Origin: Pseudomonadota bacterium
Lineage (GTDB): Bacteria > Pseudomonadota > Gammaproteobacteria > Burkholderiales > Burkholderiaceae_F
Assembly: GCA_021842465.1 (NCBI GenBank)
Contig: JAKBZN010000014.1
Location: 1 to 64,000 of the forward strand
Reading direction: 5' to 3'
DNA: 64,000 nucleotides
The translations under genes and the position numbers were made by a program. The notes below the pieces were generated by a model, which ran no database searches, was not told where the DNA came from, and worked only from the letters and a program-made list of their open reading frames with translations. This document shows, one piece after another, positions 17,741-26,940 of this stretch. Numbering within the stretch: position 1 is the stretch's first letter; each line of letters opens with the position of its first letter.

Positions 17741-18459
17741 TGGTTCGCGGCGGAAGCCGCGGCGCGAGCGAAATGCGGCCGGTGGAGATCCAGCGCGGCG
17801 CGACGCGCCATGCCGAAGGGTCGGTGCTCGTGTCGTTCGGCGATACGAAGGTCCTGTGCACGGCGTCGGTGACCGACGGGGTGCCGTCCTTTCTGCGCGG
17901 CAAGGGGCAGGGATGGCTCACCGCCGAGTACGGCATGCTGCCGCGTGCCACCGGCACGCGCAGCGAGCGGGAGGCCGTGCGCGGCAAGCAAAACGGACGA
18001 ACGATCGAAATCCAGCGGCTGATCGGACGCAGCCTGCGTTGCGTCGTCGACCTGGCGGCGCTCGGCGAGCGCACGATCCAGATCGACTGCGACGTGCTGC
18101 AGGCCGATGGCGGAACGCGGACCGCGTCGATCACCGGCGCATACGTCGCCCTGGTCGATGCGGTGCGCTGGATGCGGACCCGGTTCGATCTTGCGGCCGA
18201 TCCGTTGCGCGACGCGGTGGCGGCGGTGTCGGTGGGAATCGTCGACGGGGCCGTGCTCCTCGACCTCGACTATGCGGAGGACTCGCGCTGCGATACCGAC
18301 ATGAACGTGGTGATGACCGGCGCCGGCGGCTTCGTCGAGGTGCAGGGCACGGCCGAGGGGGCGGCGTTTCCGCGTGCGCAGCTCGATGCGATGCTGGCGT
18401 CTGCGGAGGGCGGGATCCGGCAACTGCTCGCCGCGCAGCGGGCCGCGTTGGGTTCGTGA
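17722..18459 (+). CDS. rph: Ribonuclease PH
   Basis: A 245-residue phosphorolytic 3'-5' exoribonuclease that trims tRNA 3' ends. Conserved features include [21 protein letters not shown], the [14 protein letters not shown] motif and the [17 protein letters not shown] block. Two starts are possible. ATG 17722 has a GGAG six bases upstream. ATG 17740 sits on the phosphatase stop and gives a protein six residues shorter. I chose the first for its ribosome-binding site. The stop overlaps the rdgB start. The pairing of rph with rdgB is common and links RNA and nucleotide clean-up. Confidence 0.95.
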   Translation: MGSGTVMVRGGSRGASEMRPVEIQRGATRHAEGSVLVSFGDTKVLCTASVTDGVPSFLRGKGQGWLTAEYGMLPRATGTRSEREAVRGKQNGRTIEIQRLIGRSLRCVVDLAALGERTIQIDCDVLQADGGTRTASITGAYVALVDAVRWMRTRFDLAADPLRDAVAAVSVGIVDGAVLLDLDYAEDSRCDTDMNVVMTGAGGFVEVQGTAEGAAFPRAQLDAMLASAEGGIRQLLAAQRAALGS

Positions 18460-19097
18460 TGGCCGGCATTCCGGATCGGGATGCAGGGGAGGCCGGCGCG
18501 ATCCGCGGGATCGTCCTGGCATCGAACAACGCGGGAAAGCTTGCCGAACTGCAGGCGCTGCTCGCGCCGCTCGGCATTGCGGTGCGCACCCAAGGCAGCC
18601 TCGGCATCGCGGCGGCGGACGAGCCCCACGATACCTTTCTGGAAAATGCGCTGGCCAAGGCGCGTCACGCGGCGCGCATCAGCGGGCTGCCGGCGCTTGC
18701 CGACGATTCGGGTCTCTGCTGTGACGCCCTGCGCGGCGCGCCCGGCGTGCGGTCGGCGCGCTTTGCCGGAGAGCACGCGAGCGATGCCGAGAACAATGCG
18801 CTACTCGTGCGCATGCTCGACGGCGTTGGCGATCGCGCGGCCCACTATACGTGCGTCGTGGTGGCGGTGCGGGCGGCCGACGACCCCGAACCGCTGGTTG
18901 CGGAGGGTCGCTGGAACGGGCGCATCGTCGATGCGCCTGCGGGCACGGGCGGTTTCGGCTATGACCCGTATTTCGGGCTGCCGGAGTTCGCTTGCACCGC
19001 CGCGCAGCTCGACGCGGCGGAAAAGAATCGCGTCAGCCATCGCGGCCAGGCGATGCGGGCGATGGCGGATCTTCTGCGGGTGCGCTGGGGGTGGTAG
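18459..19097 (+). CDS. rdgB: dITP/XTP pyrophosphatase (RdgB/HAM1)
   Basis: A 212-residue house-cleaning enzyme that hydrolyses dITP, ITP and XTP to monophosphates so they do not enter DNA. The substrate loop ASNNAGKLAELQALL, the metal-site motif ALADDSGLCCDAL and the nucleobase pocket GTGGFGYDPYF are all present. It starts on the last base of the rph stop codon and its own end overlaps the hemW start, so translation is coupled on both sides. Confidence 0.96.
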   Translation: MAGIPDRDAGEAGAIRGIVLASNNAGKLAELQALLAPLGIAVRTQGSLGIAAADEPHDTFLENALAKARHAARISGLPALADDSGLCCDALRGAPGVRSARFAGEHASDAENNALLVRMLDGVGDRAAHYTCVVVAVRAADDPEPLVAEGRWNGRIVDAPAGTGGFGYDPYFGLPEFACTAAQLDAAEKNRVSHRGQAMRAMADLLRVRWGW

Positions 19098-20284
19098 CGA
19101 CGTCTCCGGTTCCGCTTTCGCTGTACATCCACATTCCGTGGTGCATCCGGAAGTGCCCCTACTGCGATTTCAACTCCCATGCCGTGCCGGCCGGCGAGGC
19201 GATCCCCGAGGACGCCTATCTCGATGCCTTGATCGGCGACCTCGAATCGGCGCTGCCGGCGGTTTGGGGCCGTACGGTGCGCAGTGTGTTCTTCGGCGGC
19301 GGTACCCCGGGCCTGTTGTCGGGAGCGGGGGTTGCGCGACTGCTGGCGGAAATCCGCGCCCGCATCATGGTCGAACCGGGATGCGAGATCACGCTGGAAA
19401 CCAATCCCGGGGCGCTGGAGGAGGGGCGGTACGCGGCGTTTCGCGACGCCGGCGTGAATCGGCTCTCGATCGGCGTGCAGTCCTTCGATGACGCCAGCCT
19501 GCGCCGACTGGGTCGGGTGCACGACGGCGCGCAGGCCGAGCGGGCGATCGAATCGGCATTGCGCTCGTTCGACAATGTCAATCTCGATTTGATGATCGGC
19601 CTTCCGGGCCAGGCGGAGACGGCGGCGCAGCGCGACGTGGCGCGCGCGCTCGGGTTCGGGACGACGCATCTGTCGGTCTATCAGTTGACGATCGAAGCCA
19701 ACACGGTGTTCGCCAAGTTTCCGCCGCCCTTGCCCGAGGAGGATGTGGTGGCGCGGGCCCAGGAGGCGATCGACGGCCTGCTTGCGCAGGCGGGGTTCGA
19801 CCATTACGAAGTGTCGGCCTATGCGCGGCCGGGGCGGCGCTGTCGGCACAACGGCAATTATTGGACGTTCGGCGATTACCTCGGAATCGGCGCCGGCGCG
19901 CACGCCAAGATCACCTTGCCGGGAGGGGGCGTGGTGCGCGAGGAGCGGTTCCGGGCGCCGGATTCCTACCTGCGCAATGCGGCACAGGGGCGTTTCGTTT
20001 CCCAGCAGCGCGTGGTGGCTGCCGACGATCTCGTCTTTGAATTCGCGCTCAATGCGTTTCGCCTCCGAGACGGTTTTGCGCCGGCCTTGTTCCCGGAGCG
20101 CACCGGCCTCGATGCAACGAAGTTCGAGCCGGGGCTGCGCGAGGGGGTGCGGCGCGGGCTGATTGCCCGCGATCCGGAGCGGATCGCGCCGACCGGGTTG
20201 GGAATGCGGTTCCTCAACGATCTGCAGGCACTGTTCCTGCCCGCGGGCGAGGATGGTGCACCCCAAACCGCCTCGGGTTCGTGA
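19091..20284 (+). CDS. hemW: Radical-SAM haem chaperone HemW
   Basis: A 397-residue radical SAM protein of the HemW branch (once annotated as oxygen-independent coproporphyrinogen oxidase). The iron-sulfur motif is WCIRKCPYCDFNSHA (CX3CX2C), followed by FFGGGTP and the GVQSFDD segment. The C-terminal HemW domain has the GIGAGAHAKI region. The start is GTG 19091, which overlaps the rdgB stop and places the conserved LYIHIPWC strand about 11 residues in. HemW proteins bind haem and deliver it to target proteins. This gene ends the kinase-phosphatase-rph-rdgB-hemW run. Confidence 0.94.
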   Translation: MVATSPVPLSLYIHIPWCIRKCPYCDFNSHAVPAGEAIPEDAYLDALIGDLESALPAVWGRTVRSVFFGGGTPGLLSGAGVARLLAEIRARIMVEPGCEITLETNPGALEEGRYAAFRDAGVNRLSIGVQSFDDASLRRLGRVHDGAQAERAIESALRSFDNVNLDLMIGLPGQAETAAQRDVARALGFGTTHLSVYQLTIEANTVFAKFPPPLPEEDVVARAQEAIDGLLAQAGFDHYEVSAYARPGRRCRHNGNYWTFGDYLGIGAGAHAKITLPGGGVVREERFRAPDSYLRNAAQGRFVSQQRVVAADDLVFEFALNAFRLRDGFAPALFPERTGLDATKFEPGLREGVRRGLIARDPERIAPTGLGMRFLNDLQALFLPAGEDGAPQTASGS

Positions 20285-20306
20285 TGGGCGTTTTTGGTGC
20301 GACGAC

Positions 20307-20321
20307 GCACCATAATGGTGC
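20307..20321. promoter_or_regulatory. NtrC-binding palindrome upstream of glnA
   Basis: GCACCATAATGGTGC is an almost perfect inverted repeat that matches the NtrC enhancer consensus (GCAC-N7-GTGC). A second, looser GGTGC...GCACC pairing overlaps it at 20296-20311. It lies about 65 bp upstream of the sigma-54 promoter for glnA, a usual place for an NtrC enhancer. The ntrB and ntrC genes are encoded just downstream of glnA. Confidence 0.85.
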
Positions 20322-20385
20322 GAACGGACATTCCCACCCGCATGCGGGCAGTGGAATCCCGTTCCGCTCTCGCAAGGAACTTACA

Positions 20386-20399
20386 GGCATAATTCCTGC
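20386..20399 (+). promoter_or_regulatory. Sigma-54 promoter of glnA
   Basis: GGCATAATTCCTGC has the GG-N10-GC spacing required for the -24/-12 elements of RpoN promoters, within AGGCAT-N5-CTGCT. Transcription would start near 20411, leaving a leader of about 40 bases that ends in the strong ribosome-binding sequence GGAGGAGAGG before ATG 20450. With the NtrC box upstream this gives nitrogen-controlled expression of glnA. Confidence 0.72.
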
Positions 20400-20449
20400 T
20401 TGCATATTTTCCCGTTCAGCGGTTTTCTAATTTCGGAGGAGAGGAATCG

Positions 20450-21862
20450 ATGGGGTCGGCCAATGACGTCATGAAGATGATCGCGGATAACGAAGTCAAA
20501 TTCGTTGATCTGCGGTTCACGGATACCCGCGGCAAGGAGCAGCATGTCTCCGTGCCGACCAAGATGTTCGATGCGGAAAAGTTTACGGACGGCCACGCCT
20601 TCGACGGCTCGTCGATCGCCGGCTGGAAGGGCATCGAAGCGTCGGACATGCTGCTGATGCCGGATCCGTCGTCGGCGCGCATGGATCCGTTCCGCGAGGA
20701 AAACACCCTCATCCTCACCTGCGACGTGCATGAGCCCAACACCGGCAAGGGCTACGAGCGCGATCCGCGTTCCTTGGCGCACCGCGCCGAGGCCTACCTG
20801 AAGTCGAGCGGCATCGGCGACGTCGCCTACTTCGGTCCGGAACCCGAATTCTTCATCTTTGATTCGGTGACCTGGAACGTCGACATGTCGGGTTCGTTCG
20901 TCAAGATCAAGTCCGAAGAAGCGCCGTGGTCGACCGGCATCGAATATGACGGCGGCAACCTGGCGCACCGCGCGCCGGTCAAGGGCGGCTATTTCCCGGT
21001 CCCGCCCGTCGATTCGCTGCAGGACATCCGTTCCGAGATGTGCCTGCTGCTCGAGCAGCAAGGCGTCGAGGTCGAGGTGCACCACCATGAAGTGGCGGCC
21101 CCGGGCCAGTGCGAGATCGGGACGAAGTTCAGCAGTCTCGTGCGCCGCGCCGACTGGATGCAGATCCTGAAGTACACGGTCTGGAACGTTGCCGCCTCGT
21201 ATGGCAAGACTGCGACGTTCATGCCCAAGCCCGTCGTTGGCGACAACGGCTCCGGCATGCACGTGCACCAGTCGGTGTGGAAGGACGGCCAGAACCTGTT
21301 CGCCGGCAACGGCTACGCCGGCCTGTCCGAGTTCGCGCTGTATTACATCGGCGGCATCATCAAGCACGCCCGCGCGCTCAATGCGATCACCAACCCCGGA
21401 ACCAACTCGTACAAGCGGCTGGTGCCCGGATTCGAGGCGCCGATCAACCTCGCGTACTCGGCGCGCAACCGGTCGGCGGCCTGCCGCATCCCGTTCGTTT
21501 CCAGCCCGAAGGCGCGCCGTGTCGAAGTGCGCTTCCCGGACCCGACCGCCAATCCGTACCTGGCGTTCGCGGCGCTGCTGATGGCAGGCCTGGACGGCGT
21601 GCAGAACAAGATCCACCCCGGCGAGCCGATCGACAAGAACCTGTACGACCTGGAGCCGGAAGAGGCTGCCAAGGTGCCGACCGTGGCCCACAGCCTGGAT
21701 CAGGCCCTCGAAGCCTTGGACAAGGATCGCGAGTTCCTGACCCGCGGCGGGGTGTTCTCGAACGACATGATCGATGCGTACATCGCGCTGAAGCATGAGG
21801 AAGTCACCCGCTTCCGCATGACCACGCATCCGGTCGAGTTCGACATGTACTACAGCGCGTAA
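20450..21862 (+). CDS. glnA: Glutamine synthetase type I
   Basis: A 470-residue glutamine synthetase that assimilates ammonium by ATP-dependent amidation of glutamate. It has the N-terminal [10 protein letters not shown] and FDGSSI motifs, the metal-binding GPEPEFF, the ATP-site block [16 protein letters not shown] and the [12 protein letters not shown] region. The C-terminal NLYDLEPEE with the loop further upstream is the area that in enteric enzymes carries the adenylylated tyrosine, so control by adenylylation is likely. The length is standard for the dodecameric bacterial form. It has its own sigma-54/NtrC promoter and is followed by a terminator, so ntrBC depend only partly on it. Confidence 0.98.
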   Translation: MGSANDVMKMIADNEVKFVDLRFTDTRGKEQHVSVPTKMFDAEKFTDGHAFDGSSIAGWKGIEASDMLLMPDPSSARMDPFREENTLILTCDVHEPNTGKGYERDPRSLAHRAEAYLKSSGIGDVAYFGPEPEFFIFDSVTWNVDMSGSFVKIKSEEAPWSTGIEYDGGNLAHRAPVKGGYFPVPPVDSLQDIRSEMCLLLEQQGVEVEVHHHEVAAPGQCEIGTKFSSLVRRADWMQILKYTVWNVAASYGKTATFMPKPVVGDNGSGMHVHQSVWKDGQNLFAGNGYAGLSEFALYYIGGIIKHARALNAITNPGTNSYKRLVPGFEAPINLAYSARNRSAACRIPFVSSPKARRVEVRFPDPTANPYLAFAALLMAGLDGVQNKIHPGEPIDKNLYDLEPEEAAKVPTVAHSLDQALEALDKDREFLTRGGVFSNDMIDAYIALKHEEVTRFRMTTHPVEFDMYYSA

Positions 21863-21952
21863 CGGCAGTGCGCACGGCACCCGCATTCCTGGCCCGCTCC
21901 CTCGAAGGGGCGGACCCGGGGGTGCGGGGCGCTGCGAGCACGGCGGAAAACG

Positions 21953-21982
21953 AAAAAGGCGGCCTGATGGCCGCCCTTTTTT
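21953..21982 (+). terminator. Rho-independent terminator after glnA
   Basis: GGCGGCC-TGAT-GGCCGCC forms a perfect stem with a four-base loop, preceded by five A and followed by a run of T. It lies about 90 bases after the glnA stop and before the DUF4124 gene, and the flanking A and T runs would let it work in both directions. Confidence 0.92.
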
Positions 21983-22045
21983 CGGGGGTTCCCCTCCGGG
22001 CGCAAGGGGGTAGACTTTGCCCGTTTCGCACTTCCTCCTCGAATC

Positions 22046-22543
22046 ATGCGCAGCGTCGCGATCCTGGTTGCCGTGTTTGCCGGACTGGCGGTGGGCCGTG
22101 CCGCCGCGGCGCCGCTCGACAGCGTCTACGAGTGCATCGATGCGGATGGGAACCGCAGCTATCAGAACGTTCCGGATTCGTCGTCCTGCCGCCGCCTGGA
22201 TGGCCTGGTAACCAGCGTTCCCACGCCGGAGCGATCCGGTGCGCATCGGGTGCATCGGCGGCGAGCGTACGTGATGGAGACGAATTTCCCGCGGATCAGC
22301 CCGGCGACGCAGCGGGCACGCGACCTCGGCCGCCATCGGCTGCTGGAGGACGAACTCCACGCCGAAGAGGGCCGGCTCGCGCACTTGCAGGCGGAGTATG
22401 GTCGGATGCAGTCGCTGGCGGGAACGGGCGGCGCATCCGGCGGCTCCGGCGACCAGGCGCAGCAGATATCCGAAGACATCGAACGCGCGCGCGAGAACAT
22501 CGCCTCCCTGCATCAGGAATTGCTGGCCGGGAACCGGTACTGA
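22046..22543 (+). CDS. DUF4124 periplasmic protein, between glnA and ntrB
   Basis: A 165-residue protein with a cleavable signal peptide (about residues 1-21, ending GRAAAA). Then comes a short DUF4124 module, VYECIDADGNRSYQNVP plus a nearby Cys, a small fold with two cysteines seen in many beta- and gammaproteobacterial exported proteins. The rest is a basic linker and a C-terminal coiled coil (about 90-160; LLEDELHAEEGRLAHLQAEY). The function is not known. This slot between glnA and ntrB is often filled by such a protein in betaproteobacteria, which hints at an envelope role linked to nitrogen status, but that is inference from position. Confidence 0.82.
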   Translation: MRSVAILVAVFAGLAVGRAAAAPLDSVYECIDADGNRSYQNVPDSSSCRRLDGLVTSVPTPERSGAHRVHRRRAYVMETNFPRISPATQRARDLGRHRLLEDELHAEEGRLAHLQAEYGRMQSLAGTGGASGGSGDQAQQISEDIERARENIASLHQELLAGNRY

Positions 22544-22580
22544 GTGCGGCGGGGGCGCGCCCTGCGCGTCGCCGGGTTGC

Positions 22581-23657
22581 ATGATGGAAACGGAACTCGA
22601 TCTGCTGTCCATCGCGGTCCTGCTCGTCGACCGCGCCGGCATCGTCCGCCGCGCCAACGCCGCGGCGGAGACGACCTTCGATCTTTCCCGTCGCCTGCTC
22701 GAAGGCCATGCGGTCCGCTCCCTGTTCGTGCAGTCGGTCCAGATCGATGAATTGCTCGCGAGCATCCCGGCCGACGGCGAGTTTCCGCAGCGGCGGCTGC
22801 TGATGGCGGTGCGCCGCTCGCTGCGCGACCCGCTGCCGGTCGTGGTGGTCGCGGGTCCCGCCGCCGTCGAAGGTCTGTCGCTGGTTCTCGAAGTGTTCGA
22901 TCCCGGCGTCGTCGGCAGGGTTGCGCGGGAGGATCGCCGTGCCGACATCAGCGAGACCAACCGGCGCCTGCTGCGCAATCTGGCACACGAAATCCGCAAC
23001 CCGCTGGGCGGGATCCGCGGCGCGGCGCAATTGCTCGAGTCGGAACTGTCCGGCTCCGATCAGCGGGAATACACGCGCGTCATCATTTCGGAGGCCGACC
23101 GGCTGCAAGCGCTGCTCGACCGGGTGCTGGCGCCCAGTCGCGGCCCGCGCGTCGTCGAGGCGATCAACATCCACGAGGTCTGCGAGCGGGTGCGTTCGGT
23201 CATTTTGGCCGAGCATCCGATGGGATTGTCGGTCGTGCGGGACTACGACGCATCGATCCCGGAGATCCAGGCCGACCGGGAACAGTTGATCCAGGTCCTG
23301 CTCAACGTGGTGCGCAACGCCGCCCAGGCGCTGGCCGCGCGCATCGTGCGGGGGGACGCGCAGATCGAACTGCGGACGCGGATCGCGCGGCAGGTGACGT
23401 TCGCGCGGTTTCATTGTCCGCTGGCATTGGATTTGCGTGTCATCGACAACGGCCCGGGCGTTTCCGAGGAAATCCGCGAGCGGGTGTTCGATCCCCTCGT
23501 TTCGGGCCGGGAGGGCGGCAGCGGCCTCGGGCTGGCGCTGGCGCAGGGATATATCGAAGACAACGGCGGCATGATCGATTTCGAGACCGAACCGGGGCGG
23601 ACGGAGTTCCGGATTCTGTTGCCGATCGACCGCGCGCCGAGTGAAACGATGGGGTGA
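22581..23657 (+). CDS. ntrB: Nitrogen sensor histidine kinase NtrB
   Basis: A 358-residue cytoplasmic two-component kinase. A PAS-like N-terminal domain (about 1-125) is followed by the phosphoacceptor motif NLAHEIRNPLGGIRGAAQLL, then the ATPase domain with the N box VVRNAAQAL, G1 VIDNGPGV and G2 GGSGLGLALAQG. The absence of membrane helices and the exact HEIRNPL context are typical of NtrB. PII (GlnB) is the expected partner controlling kinase versus phosphatase activity. Two ATGs stand in tandem at 22581 and 22584. ntrC follows 10 bases after the stop, so the pair is co-transcribed. Confidence 0.95.
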   Translation: MMETELDLLSIAVLLVDRAGIVRRANAAAETTFDLSRRLLEGHAVRSLFVQSVQIDELLASIPADGEFPQRRLLMAVRRSLRDPLPVVVVAGPAAVEGLSLVLEVFDPGVVGRVAREDRRADISETNRRLLRNLAHEIRNPLGGIRGAAQLLESELSGSDQREYTRVIISEADRLQALLDRVLAPSRGPRVVEAINIHEVCERVRSVILAEHPMGLSVVRDYDASIPEIQADREQLIQVLLNVVRNAAQALAARIVRGDAQIELRTRIARQVTFARFHCPLALDLRVIDNGPGVSEEIRERVFDPLVSGREGGSGLGLALAQGYIEDNGGMIDFETEPGRTEFRILLPIDRAPSETMG

Positions 23658-23667
23658 GCGCAGCGGC

Positions 23668-25215
23668 ATGAATATCGACGAAGAAGCGGGGCGGTCCGCT
23701 GCGGCGGACGGGTCGGGGGCGTCGGTCTGGGTGGCGGACGACGACCGGTCGATCCGATGGGTGCTCGAAAAGGCGCTGGAGCGGGCCGGCTTGTCGGCAC
23801 GGATGTTCGCCAGCGCCGCCGAAGTGCTCGAGGCGCTGGCGACCGAACAGCCGCGGGTGCTGGTGTCGGATATCCGCATGCCGGGGACGTCCGGGATCGG
23901 CCTGCTGCAGGAAGTCAAACGGCGGGCTCCCGAGCTGCCGGTGATCATCATGACGGCGTATTCGGATCTGGAAAGCGCGGTGTCGGCGTTCCAGGGTGGG
24001 GCGTTCGAGTACCTGACCAAGCCGTTCGATGTCGACAAGGCGATCGCCCTCGTCCGCCGGGCGCTGGACGAAGGGGCGCCGCGGCGCGAACCAGCCGAGG
24101 AAGCGGTCGCGCTGCCGGAAATCCTGGGACAGGCGCCGGCGATGCAGGAGGTATTCCGCGCCATCGGGCGCCTGTCCCAGTCGAGTGCGACGGTGTTGCT
24201 GACCGGGGAGTCCGGGAGCGGCAAGGAAGTCGTCGCACGCGCACTGCACCGCCACAGTACCCGGGCTGCGGGGCCGTTCATCGCGCTCAATACCGCCGCG
24301 ATCCCGCGCGACCTGCTGGAGTCGGAATTGTTCGGGCACGAGCGGGGGGCATTCACCGGCGCCCAGGCCACGCGTCGCGGCCGTTTCGAACAGGCCGAAG
24401 GCGGCACGCTGTTTCTCGACGAGATCGGCGACATGCCGGCGGATCTCCAGACGCGCCTGTTGCGGGTGCTGTCCGACGGGTTCTTCTATCGGGTGGGCGG
24501 CCAGCAGCCCATCAAGGCCGATGCGCGGGTGATCGCGGCGACCCATCAGGACCTCGAAGGGCTGGTGCGGGCCGGACGGTTCCGCGAAGATCTCTTTCAC
24601 CGCCTCAACGTCATCCGCCTGCGCCTGCCGCCGCTGCGGGAACGCCGGGAGGATATTCCGCTGCTGGCGCGGCATTTCCTCGCCCGCAGCGCGAAGGAAC
24701 TCGGCGTCGAGCCGAAACGGCTCACGGAGGAGGCCCTGCTGTTCCTATCGCAACTGCCGTTGCCGGGGAATGTCCGCCAGCTCGAAAATCTCTGCCACTG
24801 GCTCACGGTGCTGGCGCCGGCGCAATCGATCCGCGTCGAGGATCTGCCCGCCGAGTTGCGGGCGGGGACGGTCGGCGCGGCGGGGATTCCGATCACGGTG
24901 GCCGCGGACGTGGCGCCGGGCCGGGCCGCGATCGGCGCGGACGGCGCGTCGCCATTTGCCGCGATTGGCGCCGGCGCGCCGCAGGTTGCCCCGGGGGATT
25001 GGCGTCTGACCCTGAGGGCCGAGGTGCGCAAACGACTCGAAGCTGGGGAGTCGTCCCTGATGGACGAACTGGCGCGGGACTTCGAGACCGTGGTGATCGG
25101 CACCGTGCTCGATGCGTTGCACGGGCGGCGCATCGACGCGGCGGCCCGCCTCGGGCTTGGGCGGAACACCATCACCCGCAAGATTCGCGAGTTGAACCTG
25201 GAGCATTCGGACTGA
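23668..25215 (+). CDS. ntrC: Nitrogen response regulator NtrC
   Basis: A 515-residue sigma-54 activator. The receiver domain (about 15-135) has VWVADDDRSIRW, the phospho-aspartate in VLVSDIRMPG and TKPFD. The AAA+ domain has Walker A TGESGSGKEVVA, the sigma-54 contact loop GAFTGA, and ARVIAATHQDLE. A C-terminal Fis-type helix-turn-helix reads RIDAAARLGLGRNTITRKIREL. A Gly/Ala-rich linker (about 405-440) joins the last two and is longer than usual. It should bind the box upstream of glnA when phosphorylated by NtrB. A GTG at 23641 is an alternative start overlapping ntrB. Confidence 0.96.
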   Translation: MNIDEEAGRSAAADGSGASVWVADDDRSIRWVLEKALERAGLSARMFASAAEVLEALATEQPRVLVSDIRMPGTSGIGLLQEVKRRAPELPVIIMTAYSDLESAVSAFQGGAFEYLTKPFDVDKAIALVRRALDEGAPRREPAEEAVALPEILGQAPAMQEVFRAIGRLSQSSATVLLTGESGSGKEVVARALHRHSTRAAGPFIALNTAAIPRDLLESELFGHERGAFTGAQATRRGRFEQAEGGTLFLDEIGDMPADLQTRLLRVLSDGFFYRVGGQQPIKADARVIAATHQDLEGLVRAGRFREDLFHRLNVIRLRLPPLRERREDIPLLARHFLARSAKELGVEPKRLTEEALLFLSQLPLPGNVRQLENLCHWLTVLAPAQSIRVEDLPAELRAGTVGAAGIPITVAADVAPGRAAIGADGASPFAAIGAGAPQVAPGDWRLTLRAEVRKRLEAGESSLMDELARDFETVVIGTVLDALHGRRIDAAARLGLGRNTITRKIRELNLEHSD

Positions 25216-25281
25216 CGGGTCGGGCGCGGCGGGAAACGGGGCGCGCGGTCCGTCGCGTTGCTTCCCTGCCTTCGGGAACCG

Positions 25282-26061
25282 TCACCCGATCGTGGCGATG
25301 ACCGGCGCGTGATCGCTGGGCTGCTCGTTGCGACGCGGGCCGACGTCGACGGTACAGGCCGTGCACTGCGCGGCAAGCGCTCCGCTCAGCAAGATGTGGT
25401 CGATGCGCAGGCCCATCTTGCGGCGGAACGCCAGATTGCGATAGTCCCACCAGGTGTATGACCGGTCGGGCTGCTCGAACAGCCGGAATGCGTCGCGCAA
25501 TCCGAGTTCGACCAGTCCGCGGAAGGCGGCGCGTTCCGGATCGGAACACAACACTTGGCCTTCCCACAGCGCGGGATCATGCACGTCGCGTGCTTCCGGG
25601 GCGATGTTGAAGTCGCCGGCGAGGGCGAGCCGCGGGTGGTTCGCGAGTTCTTCGCGCAGCCACCGCGCAAGCGTCTCGATCCATTCGAGCTTGTAGGCGT
25701 ATTTGTCGCTGCCGACGCTCTGCCCGTTCGGGAAGTACGCGCAGACCACGCGGGTGCGGGCCGTGGTGACGGCGATCAGGCGCTTCTGCGGGTCGTCGAG
25801 TCCCGGCAGGGCCGTCACGATGTCCTCGGCGTCGTCGCCAAGGGTCTCCTTGCGCAGGAGGATGGCGACCCCGTTGTAGGTCTTCTGGCCGGCGAACAGG
25901 CTGTGGTATCCCGCGGCGTCCAGCGCGGCCACGGGAAAATTTTCGTCGGTGAGCTTGGTTTCCTGCAGGCAGACGACGTCGACCGGCTGCGTCTGCAGCC
26001 AGGACAGCAGCTGCGGCAGGCGGACCTTGAGCGAGTTGACGTTCCAGGTGGCGATGTGCAC
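25282..26061 (-). CDS. xthA: Exodeoxyribonuclease III / AP endonuclease
   Basis: A 259-residue DNA repair enzyme of the ExoIII family that cuts at abasic sites. Motifs are HIATWNVNSLKVRLPQ at the start, VVCLQETKLTDENFP with the metal-binding glutamate, LAGDFNIAPE, and the C-terminal RIDHILLS and PSDHAPVIATI. The frame is open beyond GTG 26061, but homologues begin at this (V/M)xIATWNVNS sequence. It is convergent with ntrC, with a 66-base gap, and lies downstream of pstB on the same strand. Confidence 0.95.
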   Translation of the reverse strand: MHIATWNVNSLKVRLPQLLSWLQTQPVDVVCLQETKLTDENFPVAALDAAGYHSLFAGQKTYNGVAILLRKETLGDDAEDIVTALPGLDDPQKRLIAVTTARTRVVCAYFPNGQSVGSDKYAYKLEWIETLARWLREELANHPRLALAGDFNIAPEARDVHDPALWEGQVLCSDPERAAFRGLVELGLRDAFRLFEQPDRSYTWWDYRNLAFRRKMGLRIDHILLSGALAAQCTACTVDVGPRRNEQPSDHAPVIATIG

Positions 26062-26105
26062 GATCAGATCAACCTTTCCCCTGGGTACACACAAGGCGCG
26101 GGACG

Positions 26106-26143
26106 CCCCCTCTCCCGCGCGCGGGGAAGTGGCTGGGTGCGGG
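26106..26143. repeat. Degenerate CCCTCTCCC intergenic repeat
   Basis: Between pstB and xthA there is CCCCCTCTCCCGCGCGCGGGGAA followed by GTGGCTGGGTGCGGG. It resembles the CCCTCTCCC-hairpin-GGGTG(A/C)GGG intergenic repeat found at 37048-37093. It may act as a transcript-end hairpin for the leftward pst operon. This copy is shorter and more diverged. Confidence 0.4.
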
Positions 26144-26148
26144 CAATC

Positions 26149-26940
26149 CTACCCGAACCGTCCGGTGATGTAGTCCTCGGTCTGCCGCTTCTTGGGCTTC
26201 GTGAAAAGTTCCGCCGTCGGCCCGAACTCGATCAGCTCGCCCAGGAACATGTACGCGGTATAGGCCGAGACGCGCGCCGCCTGCTGCATGTTGTGGGTGA
26301 CGATCACGATGGTGTAGTCGCCCTGCAGGTCGGCGAGCAACTGTTCGATCCGTCCGGTGGCGATCGGGTCGAGGGCCGAGGTCGGCTCGTCGAGCAGCAG
26401 CACCTGCGGCCGCAGGGCCACCGCACGGGCGATGCACAGCCGCTGTTGCTGGCCGCCCGACAGGCTCATCGCGCTGCTGTGCAGCTTGTCCTTGACCTCG
26501 TCCCAGAGCGCGGCGTCGCGCAGCGCCCGCTCCACCCGTTCCTCGAGTTCGAATCGCGGCAGGCGGTAATGGTGCCGCAGGCCGTAGGCGACGTTTTCGT
26601 AGATCGACAGCGGGAATGGTACGGCCTTCTGGAACACCATGCCGACGCGCGAGCGCAGGTGGTTGAGCGAATATCCGGGGTCGAGAATGTTTTCGCCGTC
26701 GAGCAGGATCGTTCCCTTGGCTTCCAGGCCGGCATAGGCGGAATAGATCCGGTTGAAGATCCGCAGCAGCGTCGACTTTCCGCAGCCCGAGGGCCCGATG
26801 ATCGCCGTGACCTTGTGCTCGGGAATGTCGAGCGAGATGTTCTTGAGCGCGTGAAAACCGCGGTAGTAGAAATCGAGGTCGCGCACCGAAATCTTGATGC
26901 GCTCCGCGTGCAGGAGCGCCGGATCGCCTGCGCCGTCCAT
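26149..26940 (-). CDS. pstB: Phosphate ABC transporter ATPase PstB
   Basis: A 263-residue ATPase that powers high-affinity phosphate import. Walker A is [11 protein letters not shown], the signature [14 protein letters not shown], Walker [13 protein letters not shown] and the switch histidine [10 protein letters not shown]. The opening [19 protein letters not shown] and the [16 protein letters not shown]-loop segment are specific to PstB. It starts on the stop of pstA. It is the last pst gene; phoU, which often follows, is not here, as xthA comes next. Confidence 0.96.
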   Translation of the reverse strand: MDGAGDPALLHAERIKISVRDLDFYYRGFHALKNISLDIPEHKVTAIIGPSGCGKSTLLRIFNRIYSAYAGLEAKGTILLDGENILDPGYSLNHLRSRVGMVFQKAVPFPLSIYENVAYGLRHHYRLPRFELEERVERALRDAALWDEVKDKLHSSAMSLSGGQQQRLCIARAVALRPQVLLLDEPTSALDPIATGRIEQLLADLQGDYTIVIVTHNMQQAARVSAYTAYMFLGELIEFGPTAELFTKPKKRQTEDYITGRFG

